DNA of 64,000 nucleotides from Euzebya tangerina. Lineage in GTDB: Bacteria > Actinomycetota > Nitriliruptoria > Euzebyales > Euzebyaceae. The stretch covers positions 2,418,001-2,482,000 of the forward strand of contig NZ_PPDK01000001.1 in assembly GCF_003074135.1 (NCBI RefSeq). The letters are read 5' to 3'. Positions 42,965 through 50,807 of the stretch are shown here, one piece after another. Numbering within the stretch: position 1 is the first letter of the stretch; every line of letters starts with the position of its first letter. Made by a program: the position numbers and the translations under genes. Below the pieces are notes generated by a model. That model saw only the letters and a program-made list of their open reading frames with translations, was not told the origin of the DNA and made no database searches.

Positions 42965-43513
42965 ATGGATTTCATCACCAGAATCGGACGCAGCGTCGGC
43001 GGTGTCGTCGGCACCATCTACCAGGCCGGCCGGGAGACCATCGACGTGGTCATCGGCACGATCCTGCCCTTCATCGCCTTCATCTCCGTGATCATCGGGA
43101 TCATCCTCTACGACTGGAACCCCGAGAACGAGTTGAGCTCGATCGGGGACGCGCTGGCCGACGTGCTGGCCCCGCTGGCCGAGAGCCTCGTCGGGCTCGT
43201 CATCCTCTCCATCATCATCGCCCTGCCGTTCCTGTCACCGGTCCTCGGTCCGGGCGCCGTCATCGCGCAGGTCATCGGCACGCTGCTCGGGACCTCCTTC
43301 GCGAGCGGCGACATCGACCCGCAGTACGCGCTGCCGGCGCTGTTCGCCATCAACCCACAGGTCGGGTGCGACTTCATCCCGGTCGGGCTCGCATTGGGTG
43401 AGGCCGAACCGGAAACAGTGGAACTCGGCGTGCCGGCTGTCCTGTTCAGTCGGCTCATCACCGGTCCGCTGGCTGTGGTGATCGCCTTCGCCTTCAGCGT
43501 CGGTCTCTACTGA
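42965..43513 (+). CDS. srlE: PTS glucitol/sorbitol-type membrane component (C-terminal half of SrlE, split gene)
   Basis: A 182-residue membrane protein matching the C-terminal membrane domain of glucitol IIBC (SrlE): TIYQAGRETIDVVIGTILPF, then ALPFLSPVLGPGAVIAQVIG and ALFAINPQVGCDFIPVGLAL. In E. coli this domain is fused behind IIB in one 319-residue chain; here it is separate and encoded before the IIB domain. ATG at 42965, with AAGGAG upstream. It lies 11 bases after the IIC gene. Confidence 0.88.
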   Translation: MDFITRIGRSVGGVVGTIYQAGRETIDVVIGTILPFIAFISVIIGIILYDWNPENELSSIGDALADVLAPLAESLVGLVILSIIIALPFLSPVLGPGAVIAQVIGTLLGTSFASGDIDPQYALPALFAINPQVGCDFIPVGLALGEAEPETVELGVPAVLFSRLITGPLAVVIAFAFSVGLY

Positions 43514-43542
43514 ACCGGCGTCTCGCCACTGAGCCCGCGTCT

Positions 43543-43578
43543 GATCACCACCACCCACCCACCACCACCCACCACCAA
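43543..43578 (+). other. A/C-only leader tract before the IIB gene, with an operator half-site
   Basis: After GATCACCAC (43543-43551, equal to half of the 22-bp palindrome upstream), the sequence is ACC/ACCC repeats on the plus strand up to about 43577, ending shortly before the GAGGAA ribosome-binding site of the IIB gene. It would be unstructured in RNA and may raise translation. Confidence 0.4.
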
Positions 43579-43590
43579 GCGAGGAACATC

Positions 43591-43962
43591 ATGAGCGAGT
43601 ACACCCCGGTCGTCGTCAGCAAGGGCAGTGGAGGGTGGGGTGGTCCGCTGACCATCCAACCCACCGAGGCCAAGAAGTACGTCGTGTCGGTCACCGGCGG
43701 CGGGATCCACCCCGTCGCCCAGCGGATCGCGGACCTGACCGGCGGCGAAGCGTTCGACGGCTTCAAGTCCAGCGTCAAGTTCGATCAGATGGCCTGCGCC
43801 GTCATCGACTGCGGTGGCACCGCCCGGGTCGGGGTGTACCCCATGAAGGGCGTCATGACCGTCGATGTCCACCCCACCTCACCCGCAGGGCCGCTGGCTC
43901 GCTTCATCACCGACAAGATCTTCGTGTCCGGTGTGACACCGGACGACGTGAGCGAGGCATGA
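43591..43962 (+). CDS. PTS glucitol/sorbitol-type IIB domain protein
   Basis: A 123-residue soluble IIB protein matching the N-terminal half of SrlE. KGSGGWGGPL at about 10-19, YVVSVTGGGIHPVAQRIADL at 31-50, and ACAVIDCGGTARVGVYPMKG at 70-89. The Cys in IDCGG is retained; the second Cys of the IDCGGxxRCGxYP motif seen in glucitol enzymes is a Val here. One of these Cys should carry the phosphoryl group; DCGG is the candidate. ATG at 43591 with GAGGAAC upstream. The stop overlaps the IIA start (ATGA). Confidence 0.85.
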   Translation: MSEYTPVVVSKGSGGWGGPLTIQPTEAKKYVVSVTGGGIHPVAQRIADLTGGEAFDGFKSSVKFDQMACAVIDCGGTARVGVYPMKGVMTVDVHPTSPAGPLARFITDKIFVSGVTPDDVSEA

Positions 43963-44363
43963 CACCAGACGGCGCCGCCGTCCGCCTCGACACGACGGTC
44001 ACCGGCGTCGGCGAGATGGCACCGGAGTTCTTTGCGGCGGACATCGTGGTCCTCTTCGGGGAGGACGCGCCCGAGGAGCTCCTGGACGTGGCTGTGGTCC
44101 ACGCCCCGAACGCGCCGGTCTCGAGCATCCAGGTCGGCGACACCATCACGATCTCGGGCGCTGTCGAGACACGGCTCGAAGTGCTGGCCGTCGGAGACGT
44201 CGTCAACGAGAACCTCGCCAACCTCGGCCACCTGGTCATGAAGTGCAACGGCGAAGGAGACGCGGCGTTGCCGGGCGACCTGTGCTGCACCAAGGCCGAG
44301 GTCCCCGTGATCAAGGCCGGCGACAGGATCCTCATCACCGACTCCCCGGGAGCACAGGCGTGA
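43959..44363 (+). CDS. srlB: PTS glucitol/sorbitol-type IIA component
   Basis: A 134-residue IIA-Gut protein. IVVLFGEDAPEELLDVAVVH holds the family block, with His48 the predicted phosphorylation site that receives phosphate from HPr. Then HAPNAPVSSIQVGDTI and NENLANLGHLVMKCNG complete the fold. ATG at 43959 overlaps the IIB stop; a longer frame in the same register is not supported. The stop overlaps the DRL gene start (GTGA). Confidence 0.9.
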   Translation: MTPDGAAVRLDTTVTGVGEMAPEFFAADIVVLFGEDAPEELLDVAVVHAPNAPVSSIQVGDTITISGAVETRLEVLAVGDVVNENLANLGHLVMKCNGEGDAALPGDLCCTKAEVPVIKAGDRILITDSPGAQA

Positions 44364-45622
44364 GCGACCGCCTCGCGCGTCTGACGGCGTTCGCCGACGA
44401 CATCGGTCGACCGGTCCGGATCTGCCTGGTCGGCGCAGGCCAGATGGGTTCTGGGCTGGCAGCACAGCTCGGGCGCATGCCCGGGCTCGAGCTCGCGGCC
44501 GTGGTTGACATCAACGCGGACCGTGCGGCAGCTGCCCTCGGGCTGGCTGGCCGCGACAGCGTTCACGTGGGGGCGGCCGGGGCACCCGCTGCGCTGGCTG
44601 CCGGTCGCCCTGTGGCGCTGGACGACCCCAAGGCCGTTGCGGAGTTGGACATCGACGTCGTCGTCGAGGCCACCGGCGTCCCGCTCGTCGGCGCCGCGGT
44701 GGCCCACAACAGTCTCCTGGCCGGCCAGGACGTCGTGATGCTCAACGTGGAGACCGACGTCACCGTCGGGGTCTACCTGGACGACCTGGCCCGCAGTGCC
44801 GGGCAGGTGTACACCATCGCCGACGGCGACGAACCGGTCTGCGGCAAGGAGCTGGTCGACCTCGCCCACGAGATGGCCTTCGACGTGGTCTGCGCCGGCA
44901 AGGGGAAGAACAACCCGTTCCGACCGTCGGCTGTCGCGGGGGAGTTGCAGGACGAGGCCGACCGCAAGCACATGAACCCCAAGATGTTGGCCAGCTTCGT
45001 CGACGGGTCCAAGACCATGATCGAGATGGCGGCCCTGTCCAATGCCACCGGCCTCCCGGTCGACACCGTCGGCATGCACGGTGTGACGAGTGAGGTGGAC
45101 GGTCTGGCCTCCACCCTGATTCCGGCCGCAGACGGTGGCGTTCTGTCCGAGGCAGGGCGGGTCGACTACGCCTTCGGACCGGCACCCGGCGTCTTCGTCG
45201 TCGTGACCCACCAGGATGAGACCGTCCGGCAGGAGATGAGCTATCTGGGAATGGGTGCGGGCCCGTACTTCACCTTGTACCGGCCGTTCCACCTGGCCAG
45301 CCTGGAAGCGCCTCGCACCATCATCACCACCGTCCTCGACCGCCGGCCGGTCCTACGCCCGGCGGGATGGCACGCCGAGGTCGTGGCGACCGCCAAGCAC
45401 GACATCCCCGCCGGCACCACCCTGCAGGGGATCGGTGGCGACCACGTCCGCGGCGTCACCTACCGGGCCGACCAGGCGACTGAGTTCCTGCCGCTCGGCC
45501 TGGCCGAGAACGGCGTCGTCCAGACCGACATCGGTGCTGGGGACCCGCTGCCACGCAGCGCAGTGGATGTCCCCGCATCCGTCATCTCGACGCTGCGATC
45601 CCTGCAGGAGATGCGGGCCTGA
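44360..45622 (+). CDS. DXR-II/DRL-type NAD(P)-dependent oxidoreductase with SAF domain
   Basis: A 420-residue protein of the homoserine-dehydrogenase-like group with a C-terminal SAF domain (COG4091 type), which includes DRL, the alternative 1-deoxy-D-xylulose 5-phosphate reductoisomerase of Brucella. The nucleotide site RICLVGAGQMGSG is at 20-32. Family-conserved blocks follow: GQDVVMLNVETDVTVG, AGKGKNNPF, FVDGSKTMIEMAALSNATGL, GMHGV, AADGGVLSEAGRVDY and GPYFTLYRPFHLASLE. The SAF part starts AKHDIPAGTTLQGIGGDHV at about 343. GTG at 44360 overlaps the IIA stop, so it is tightly coupled to the PTS. Some family members lack DXR activity, so substrate is not certain. In this operon, MEP-DXP interconversion is the best guess (see findings). 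Confidence 0.82.
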   Translation: MSDRLARLTAFADDIGRPVRICLVGAGQMGSGLAAQLGRMPGLELAAVVDINADRAAAALGLAGRDSVHVGAAGAPAALAAGRPVALDDPKAVAELDIDVVVEATGVPLVGAAVAHNSLLAGQDVVMLNVETDVTVGVYLDDLARSAGQVYTIADGDEPVCGKELVDLAHEMAFDVVCAGKGKNNPFRPSAVAGELQDEADRKHMNPKMLASFVDGSKTMIEMAALSNATGLPVDTVGMHGVTSEVDGLASTLIPAADGGVLSEAGRVDYAFGPAPGVFVVVTHQDETVRQEMSYLGMGAGPYFTLYRPFHLASLEAPRTIITTVLDRRPVLRPAGWHAEVVATAKHDIPAGTTLQGIGGDHVRGVTYRADQATEFLPLGLAENGVVQTDIGAGDPLPRSAVDVPASVISTLRSLQEMRA

Positions 45623-45692
45623 GCCCATCCTCAGGCGGCCCGTCCTGACCGTCCACCCGCCGCCGACCACCCCACCGATCAAGGAGACACCT

Positions 45693-46709
45693 GTGGCTGA
45701 CACCACGCCCCGCTTTGCCGATCCATCAGACGCAACCGGCGCCGCGACGCACCTGGAGACCATGTGGACCATCCGGGCCTTCGAGCAGGGCTTGGAGGAG
45801 CTGTTCCAGCGCGGCCTGCTGCACGGCACCATGCACCTGTCCATCGGCCAGGAAGCCGTGGCGACCGGGGTCTGCGGCGCCCTGGCTGAGGGAGACCTGA
45901 TCACCTCGACGCACCGTGGCCACGGCCACTGCCTGGCCCACGGCGCCGACCCTGAACGCATGATGGCCGAGTTGCTGGCCAAGGAGTCCGGCTACTGCAA
46001 GGGCCGTGGCGGCTCGATGCACATCGCCGACGTCAGTCGGGGCAACCTCGGCGCCAACGGGATCGTCGCGGGGTCCATGACCATCGCGGCCGGTGCAGCA
46101 CTCGCGCAGCAGCAGCAGGGCAGCGATGCCGTCGTCGTGTGCTTCTTCGGCGACGGCGCAGCCAACGAGGGCGCCTTCCACGAGGCGCTCAACCTGGCGG
46201 GCATCTGGGACCTGCCGGTGATCTACGTCTGCGAGAACAACCAGTACGGCATGTCGATGGCCACGGCACGAGCCGCAGCGGGCAACGACATCGCCGGTCG
46301 GGGGGCCGCGTACGGCCTGCCGGGGACGAAGGTCAACGGCAACGACATCCTGGCTGTACGCGAGGCGACCCTCGAGGCGGCGGCGCGGGCCCGAGCAGGG
46401 GAGGGGGCCAGCCTCATCGAGGCGGTCACCTATCGCTACCGGGGGCACTCGAAGTCGGATCGAAACCTCTACCGCACGCGGGAGGAGATCACCGAGTGGC
46501 GCGACGAGCGGGATCCGATCGACGCCTTCACCCGCTACTGCACCGAGCACGAGGTGCTCAGCGAGCAGGAGATCACCGCGGCCAGTCAGCGCGGCAAGGA
46601 CACCATCAAAGAGGCGGTGGCTGGTGCGATGACCGGTGCCGAACCCGATCCGACCGAGCTGGCGGGCGCGGCCTACGCCGCCAACCCTGGCATGGAGGGT
46701 GCAGCGTGA
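45693..46709 (+). CDS. Thiamine-dependent dehydrogenase E1 alpha (acetoin/pyruvate dehydrogenase type)
   Basis: A 338-residue E1-alpha of the alpha2beta2 type. The thiamine diphosphate motif GDGAANEGAFHEALNLAG starts at 153 and ends with NN at 182-183. GTMHLSIGQEAVATG and THRGHGHCLAHGAD are substrate and cofactor regions; YRYRGHSKSD matches the phosphorylation-loop region of E1-alpha enzymes, close to AcoA of acetoin dehydrogenase as well as PdhA. GTG at 45693 with AAGGAGAC upstream. Starts 70 bases after the DRL gene; the E1-beta gene overlaps its stop. Confidence 0.9.
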   Translation: MADTTPRFADPSDATGAATHLETMWTIRAFEQGLEELFQRGLLHGTMHLSIGQEAVATGVCGALAEGDLITSTHRGHGHCLAHGADPERMMAELLAKESGYCKGRGGSMHIADVSRGNLGANGIVAGSMTIAAGAALAQQQQGSDAVVVCFFGDGAANEGAFHEALNLAGIWDLPVIYVCENNQYGMSMATARAAAGNDIAGRGAAYGLPGTKVNGNDILAVREATLEAAARARAGEGASLIEAVTYRYRGHSKSDRNLYRTREEITEWRDERDPIDAFTRYCTEHEVLSEQEITAASQRGKDTIKEAVAGAMTGAEPDPTELAGAAYAANPGMEGAA

Positions 46710-47698
46710 CCCGGACGACGTACGCCAAGGCGCTTGCGGAGGCCTTCCGCGTCGCGCTTGCTGAGGACGAGCGGGTCTTCATGGCCGGGGAGGACATCGG
46801 CATCTACGGCGGCGCATTCGGGGTCACCGATGGCCTGCTGGACGAGTTCGGGCCCAAGCGGATCCTGGACACGCCAATCTCGGAGGAGGTCATCGCCGGC
46901 TTGGCCGTCGGTGCCGCCATCGTCGGGCAGCGCCCGATCGTGGAGATGCAGTTCAGCGACTTCATCGTCAACGCCATGGACCCGATCGTGAACCAGGCGG
47001 CCAAGCTGCACTTCATGTATGGCGGCCAGGTCTCGGTTCCCATGATCATCCGAGGTCCTGGTGGCGGCGGAACGGGTGCGGCAGCTCAGCACAGCCAGTC
47101 GCTGGAAGCCTGGTTCGCCCACGTCCCCGGCCTGAAGGTCGTCACCCCGGCCACAGCGCAGGACGTCCACGACCTGCTGCTGGCCTCGCTGCTCGATCCC
47201 GATCCCGTCGTGTTCCTCGAGCACAAGCTGCTGTACAAGGTCGAGGAGGACGTCGAGTTCCGATCCTCGATCGCCGACACACCGGCACAGCTGGGCCAGG
47301 CCCTGGTCCGTCGGGAGGGAGGCGACTGCTCGATCGTCGCCTACTCGATCATGGTGCCCCGGGCGCTCGAGGCCGCCGAGGTCCTAGCCGAGGAGGGCAT
47401 CGACGTCGAGGTGGTCGACCTGCGGACCCTCCGGCCCATGGACACCACGACCATCCGGTCGTCGGTCAAGAAGACCGGACGGCTGGTGACGGCGCAGGAG
47501 GCCCCGGTCCCCGTGAGCATCGGCGCCGAGGTGGCGGCCTGTGTCGCCGGCTCCGACGCCCTGGACTACCTGCTCGCACCCATCCAACGGGTCGGGTCGC
47601 TGGATGTCCCGATGCCCTACGCCAAGACACTCGAGACCGCGACGATCCCCCAGACCGGTGACATCGTCGATGCCGCCCGCCGGGTCATGAAGGACTAG
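46706..47698 (+). CDS. Thiamine-dependent dehydrogenase E1 beta
   Basis: A 330-residue E1-beta. VFMAGEDIGIYGGAFGVTDG with RILDTPISEEVIAGLAVGAA (conserved Glu of the thiamine site), VPMIIRGPGGGGTGAAAQHS, and LRPMDTTTIRSSVKKTGRLV are standard. GTG at 46706 overlaps the E1-alpha stop (GTGA), implying equal amounts. It completes the active-site heterotetramer that decarboxylates or cleaves the substrate and passes an acyl (or hydroxyethyl) group to lipoyl E2. Confidence 0.92.
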   Translation: MTRTTYAKALAEAFRVALAEDERVFMAGEDIGIYGGAFGVTDGLLDEFGPKRILDTPISEEVIAGLAVGAAIVGQRPIVEMQFSDFIVNAMDPIVNQAAKLHFMYGGQVSVPMIIRGPGGGGTGAAAQHSQSLEAWFAHVPGLKVVTPATAQDVHDLLLASLLDPDPVVFLEHKLLYKVEEDVEFRSSIADTPAQLGQALVRREGGDCSIVAYSIMVPRALEAAEVLAEEGIDVEVVDLRTLRPMDTTTIRSSVKKTGRLVTAQEAPVPVSIGAEVAACVAGSDALDYLLAPIQRVGSLDVPMPYAKTLETATIPQTGDIVDAARRVMKD

Positions 47699-48955
47699 GT
47701 GACCACGCCCATGAGCACCCTGACTGTGCGGCTGTCGGCCCTCACGACGGACATGACCGACGGCGAGTTGCTGAAGTGGATCGTGGCCGCCGGCGACGAG
47801 GTCACCGAGGGCGACCCCATCGCGGAGTTCACCACCGACAAGGTCGACACCGAACTCGAGAGCCCCTACACCGGCACCGTCGTCGAGCTGCTGGTCGAGG
47901 AGTCGGCCATCGTCAACGTCGGCGACGCCATCGCCACCATCCAGAGCGACGAGGACGACCTGCTCGGCGGCCTGGACCTCGGTGACGCAGAGGCCCCGGA
48001 GTCCCCGGAGGAGCCAGCCCAGGCGGATCAGCCAGATGACGATGCCTCCTCCGCCACTGACACCAGCGGGCTGGCCCTGATCCCGGCCCCGCCGCCCGTC
48101 CGCAAGCGCGCCAGGCGTGAGGGCATCGACCTCGGCGACGTCAACCCCACGGGCAGCCGCGGCCAGGTCACCCACGCCGACCTGGACGCCTACCAGGCCA
48201 CCTCGTCGGCGGGTGGCAGCAGCTCGCCCGACGAGCAGGCGACGTCCCAGGAAAGCCCGGCCCAACCGACCGCGACCACACCCTCGGCCGCGATGCCGCA
48301 GGCGGAGGCAGACTCCCGGGACCAGGCCAGACGACGACGGGTCCGTGCCGCCACCGCCGCCTCGACCTCGCGATCACAGGCCATCCCGCAGTTCACGCTG
48401 TTTCGCAGTGCCGACGTCACCGAGACGGCCGGGCGCCGGAGCGGCATCGGCTGGACCACCATCCTGGCGCGGAGCTACGCCGCGATGCTGTGGCGCCACC
48501 CCGAGCTGAACGCCATCTGGGACGAGGAGCGCGGTGTCGTGGCCCCGCTCGACGAGGTGCGGATCGGGCTCGCCGTCGACACGCCGACCGGACTCGTGGT
48601 CGTAGCCTTGGACGACCCCGACAAGCAGGGCCCGGCCTCGGCGGACGCCGACCTGCGCGCCGCGGCCGAGCGGGCCCGCGCCGGCGACATCCGTCGCGAG
48701 GACCTGGAGGGGGTGTCGGCCACCATCTCGAACCTCGGCGGGTGGAACGTGGAGCGCTTCACCGCGCTCCTGGTCCCACCCCAGGCCAGCATCCTCTCCG
48801 TCGGCGCCATCGCTGAGCAGCCATCGGTCGTGGACGGCCGGGTCAAGCCGCGTCTGAAGATGGAGCTCGGCCTGACGGTGGACCACCGAGTTGCGGACGG
48901 AGCCGACGCCGCCCGCGCACTGCAGACCCTGATCGAGATCCTGGAGGACGCATGA
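47699..48955 (+). CDS. Dihydrolipoamide acyltransferase E2 of the E1-E2 complex
   Basis: A 418-residue E2. Lipoyl domain at about 5-80 with the lipoylated Lys in TTDKVDTELESP; a hinge rich in A, P, S, D and E; peripheral-subunit-binding domain at about 123-165 (VRKRARREGIDLGDVNPTGS); second hinge; and CoA acyltransferase catalytic domain from about 205, ending with the active-site motif VDHRVADGADAARAL. One lipoyl domain only. GTG at 47699 follows directly after the E1-beta stop; ATG at 47711 is an alternative. No E3 gene is in the window, so dihydrolipoamide dehydrogenase must come from elsewhere. The stop overlaps the HPr ATG. Confidence 0.9.
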   Translation: MTTPMSTLTVRLSALTTDMTDGELLKWIVAAGDEVTEGDPIAEFTTDKVDTELESPYTGTVVELLVEESAIVNVGDAIATIQSDEDDLLGGLDLGDAEAPESPEEPAQADQPDDDASSATDTSGLALIPAPPPVRKRARREGIDLGDVNPTGSRGQVTHADLDAYQATSSAGGSSSPDEQATSQESPAQPTATTPSAAMPQAEADSRDQARRRRVRAATAASTSRSQAIPQFTLFRSADVTETAGRRSGIGWTTILARSYAAMLWRHPELNAIWDEERGVVAPLDEVRIGLAVDTPTGLVVVALDDPDKQGPASADADLRAAAERARAGDIRREDLEGVSATISNLGGWNVERFTALLVPPQASILSVGAIAEQPSVVDGRVKPRLKMELGLTVDHRVADGADAARALQTLIEILEDA

Positions 48956-49212
48956 TCGCTCGAGCCGAGATGACCCTGACCAACGAGGTCGGCCTGCACG
49001 CCCGCCCGGCTGCTGCGTTCGTGAAGACCGCGTCGACCTTCGCCGCCGACATCACGATCACCAACGGAGACCGGTCGGCCGACGCCAAGTCGATGCTGGG
49101 TGTCTTGAAGTTGGAGGCGACGCAGGGGTCGACGATCGTCCTCGAGGCCGACGGGGAGGACGCGCAGGACGCCATCGATGCCCTGATCACCCAACTGGAG
49201 AGCGCCCACTGA
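48952..49212 (+). CDS. ptsH: Phosphocarrier protein HPr
   Basis: An 86-residue HPr. The phosphorylated His16 is in NEVGLHARPAA, and the region around Ser47 (SADAKSMLGVL) resembles the HPr-kinase site of Gram-positive bacteria. It overlaps the E2 stop by four bases (ATGA), placing a general PTS phosphocarrier at the end of a substrate-specific operon. Its phosphate donor, Enzyme I, is encoded at 57487-59202. Confidence 0.95.
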   Translation: MIARAEMTLTNEVGLHARPAAAFVKTASTFAADITITNGDRSADAKSMLGVLKLEATQGSTIVLEADGEDAQDAIDALITQLESAH

Positions 49213-49248
49213 CCAATCGGGTGCAATCGAGGTCTAGGCTGCCATCTC

Positions 49249-50787
49249 ATGGCCGACCACACCCACGCTGCCGACCCTGATGCCAGGCCGCCCGTAACGC
49301 CGACCTACGAACCGCCGGGTGAGGCCAGGACCACCCTGAACTGGTCGCCGCCGGACGGGGAGGCACTCGAGGTGCAGGTGACGGCCGGATGGACCGTCCT
49401 CCGGCGCGGTGAGTCGCCCTCCGCGGAGATCTTCAGCACCGCCTACGTCGTTGCTTCTGACCACCCCCGACCGGTGACGTTCGTCTTCAACGGCGGGCCC
49501 GGTGCCAGCTCGGCGTTCTTGCACCTGGGAGCCATCGGACCGCTCCGCGTGTCCCTGCCGGATGACGGGTCCCTACCCGCCATGCCGATCCAGCTGGTCG
49601 ACAACGACGAGTCGTGGTTGGGCCACACGGACCTCGTGTTCGTGGACCCGGCCGGGACGGGGTTCAGCCGCTTGGTCCGCCGGCCGTCGGCGGGCGGGAG
49701 GGACGACACGGCCACCGACCCGGACGGTCTCAACAGCCATCACGATGACGACGACCGGTACTACCGCTTCGGCTCGGACGTGGCCGGGCTGCGGGAGTTC
49801 ATCAGCCGGTGGCTCTCCACCCATCGGCGGTGGTCGGCCCCCGTGTTCATCGCCGGTGAGTCCTACGGCGGCTACCGCGTCGGCCGGTTGGCGAAGGCGC
49901 TGCAGGAGGAGGAGGGCGTCGGCGTCGCAGGGATCATCGCCATCTCACCGGCGCTCGAGCTCACACCGCTGACGGCGACGGACTACTCGCTCGAGGCGTT
50001 CATCGACACCCTGCCGACCATGGCGGCTTCAGCCCTCCATCACGGACGCAGTCGTGCGGCGGCCGAGGGAGCGACCGCTGATGAGGTCATGGCACAGGCG
50101 ACCGACTTCGCGACCGGGCAGTACGTCAGCTACCTGGCCAGTGGGGCGGCGATGCCGGAGGAGGAGCGGGAGGCCGTCCTCGACCGGCTGGGTGACCTCA
50201 TCGGGCTGGACGCCGCCGTGGTGCGGCGGCATCACGGCCGGATCACCCTGGAGACCTTCGCCCGGGAGCTGCTGCGGGACCAGGGCCTGGCCGTGGGTCT
50301 GTACGACACCACCCAGACGACCGTCGACCCCTTCGGTGACCGCGACGGGTTCGGTTCGTGGCCGGACGCAACGCTCTCCGGTTCGACGCCGGCCTTCACC
50401 ATGGCGGTCAACCAGATGCTGCGGGAGCGGATCGGCGTGGAGACGCAGCGGCGCTATGAGCTGATCAGCATGGACGTCAACGCGCGCTGGAAGCCGGACG
50501 CCGACGCACACGCCCTCGAGACGCCGGCCGGGGCCACCGACGACCTGCGGTATGGGCTGGCGCTGAACCCGCACATGCGCGTGCTGATCGTCCACGGTCG
50601 ACACGACCTGGTGACGCCTGCCCATCACAGCCAGCGCCTGGTCAACCTGATGCGGCTGGACCCGACGGCGGCGGAGCGGCTCTCGCTGGCCCGCTACGAC
50701 GGCGGCCACATGTTCTACACGCTGGCGGAGAGCCGTCGCGCCTTCACGGCGGATGCGGTGGCGCTGATCGAGGCGTCGCTGGCCTGA
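49249..50787 (+). CDS. Peptidase S10 (serine carboxypeptidase-like)
   Basis: A 512-residue alpha/beta-hydrolase of family S10. VTFVFNGGPGASSAFLHLGA (about 75-95) supplies the oxyanion NGGPG motif, FIAGESYGGYRVG has the nucleophile Ser205, VLIVHGRHDLVTP the Asp and ARYDGGHMFYTL the catalytic His. No signal peptide is evident, so it may be cytoplasmic. ATG at 49249; TAGGCT lies eight bases upstream. A hairpin containing its stop codon follows. Confidence 0.85.
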   Translation: MADHTHAADPDARPPVTPTYEPPGEARTTLNWSPPDGEALEVQVTAGWTVLRRGESPSAEIFSTAYVVASDHPRPVTFVFNGGPGASSAFLHLGAIGPLRVSLPDDGSLPAMPIQLVDNDESWLGHTDLVFVDPAGTGFSRLVRRPSAGGRDDTATDPDGLNSHHDDDDRYYRFGSDVAGLREFISRWLSTHRRWSAPVFIAGESYGGYRVGRLAKALQEEEGVGVAGIIAISPALELTPLTATDYSLEAFIDTLPTMAASALHHGRSRAAAEGATADEVMAQATDFATGQYVSYLASGAAMPEEEREAVLDRLGDLIGLDAAVVRRHHGRITLETFARELLRDQGLAVGLYDTTQTTVDPFGDRDGFGSWPDATLSGSTPAFTMAVNQMLRERIGVETQRRYELISMDVNARWKPDADAHALETPAGATDDLRYGLALNPHMRVLIVHGRHDLVTPAHHSQRLVNLMRLDPTAAERLSLARYDGGHMFYTLAESRRAFTADAVALIEASLA

Positions 50788-50807
50788 CCTCACCGACCGG
50801 GGTCAGG
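50783..50807. terminator. Hairpin containing both stop codons (S10 peptidase / PIN remnant)
   Basis: CCTGACC (50783-50789) and GGTCAGG (50801-50807) form a 7-bp stem with an 11-base loop. The S10 stop TGA is in the left arm and the stop of the minus-strand PIN fragment (50803-50805) in the right arm, as at 34431-34465. Confidence 0.6.

Noticed and set aside
43635-43958. N-terminal extension of the IIA gene
   Set aside because: It overlaps the whole IIB gene in another frame; ATG at 43959 overlaps the IIB stop and gives the correct IIA length.
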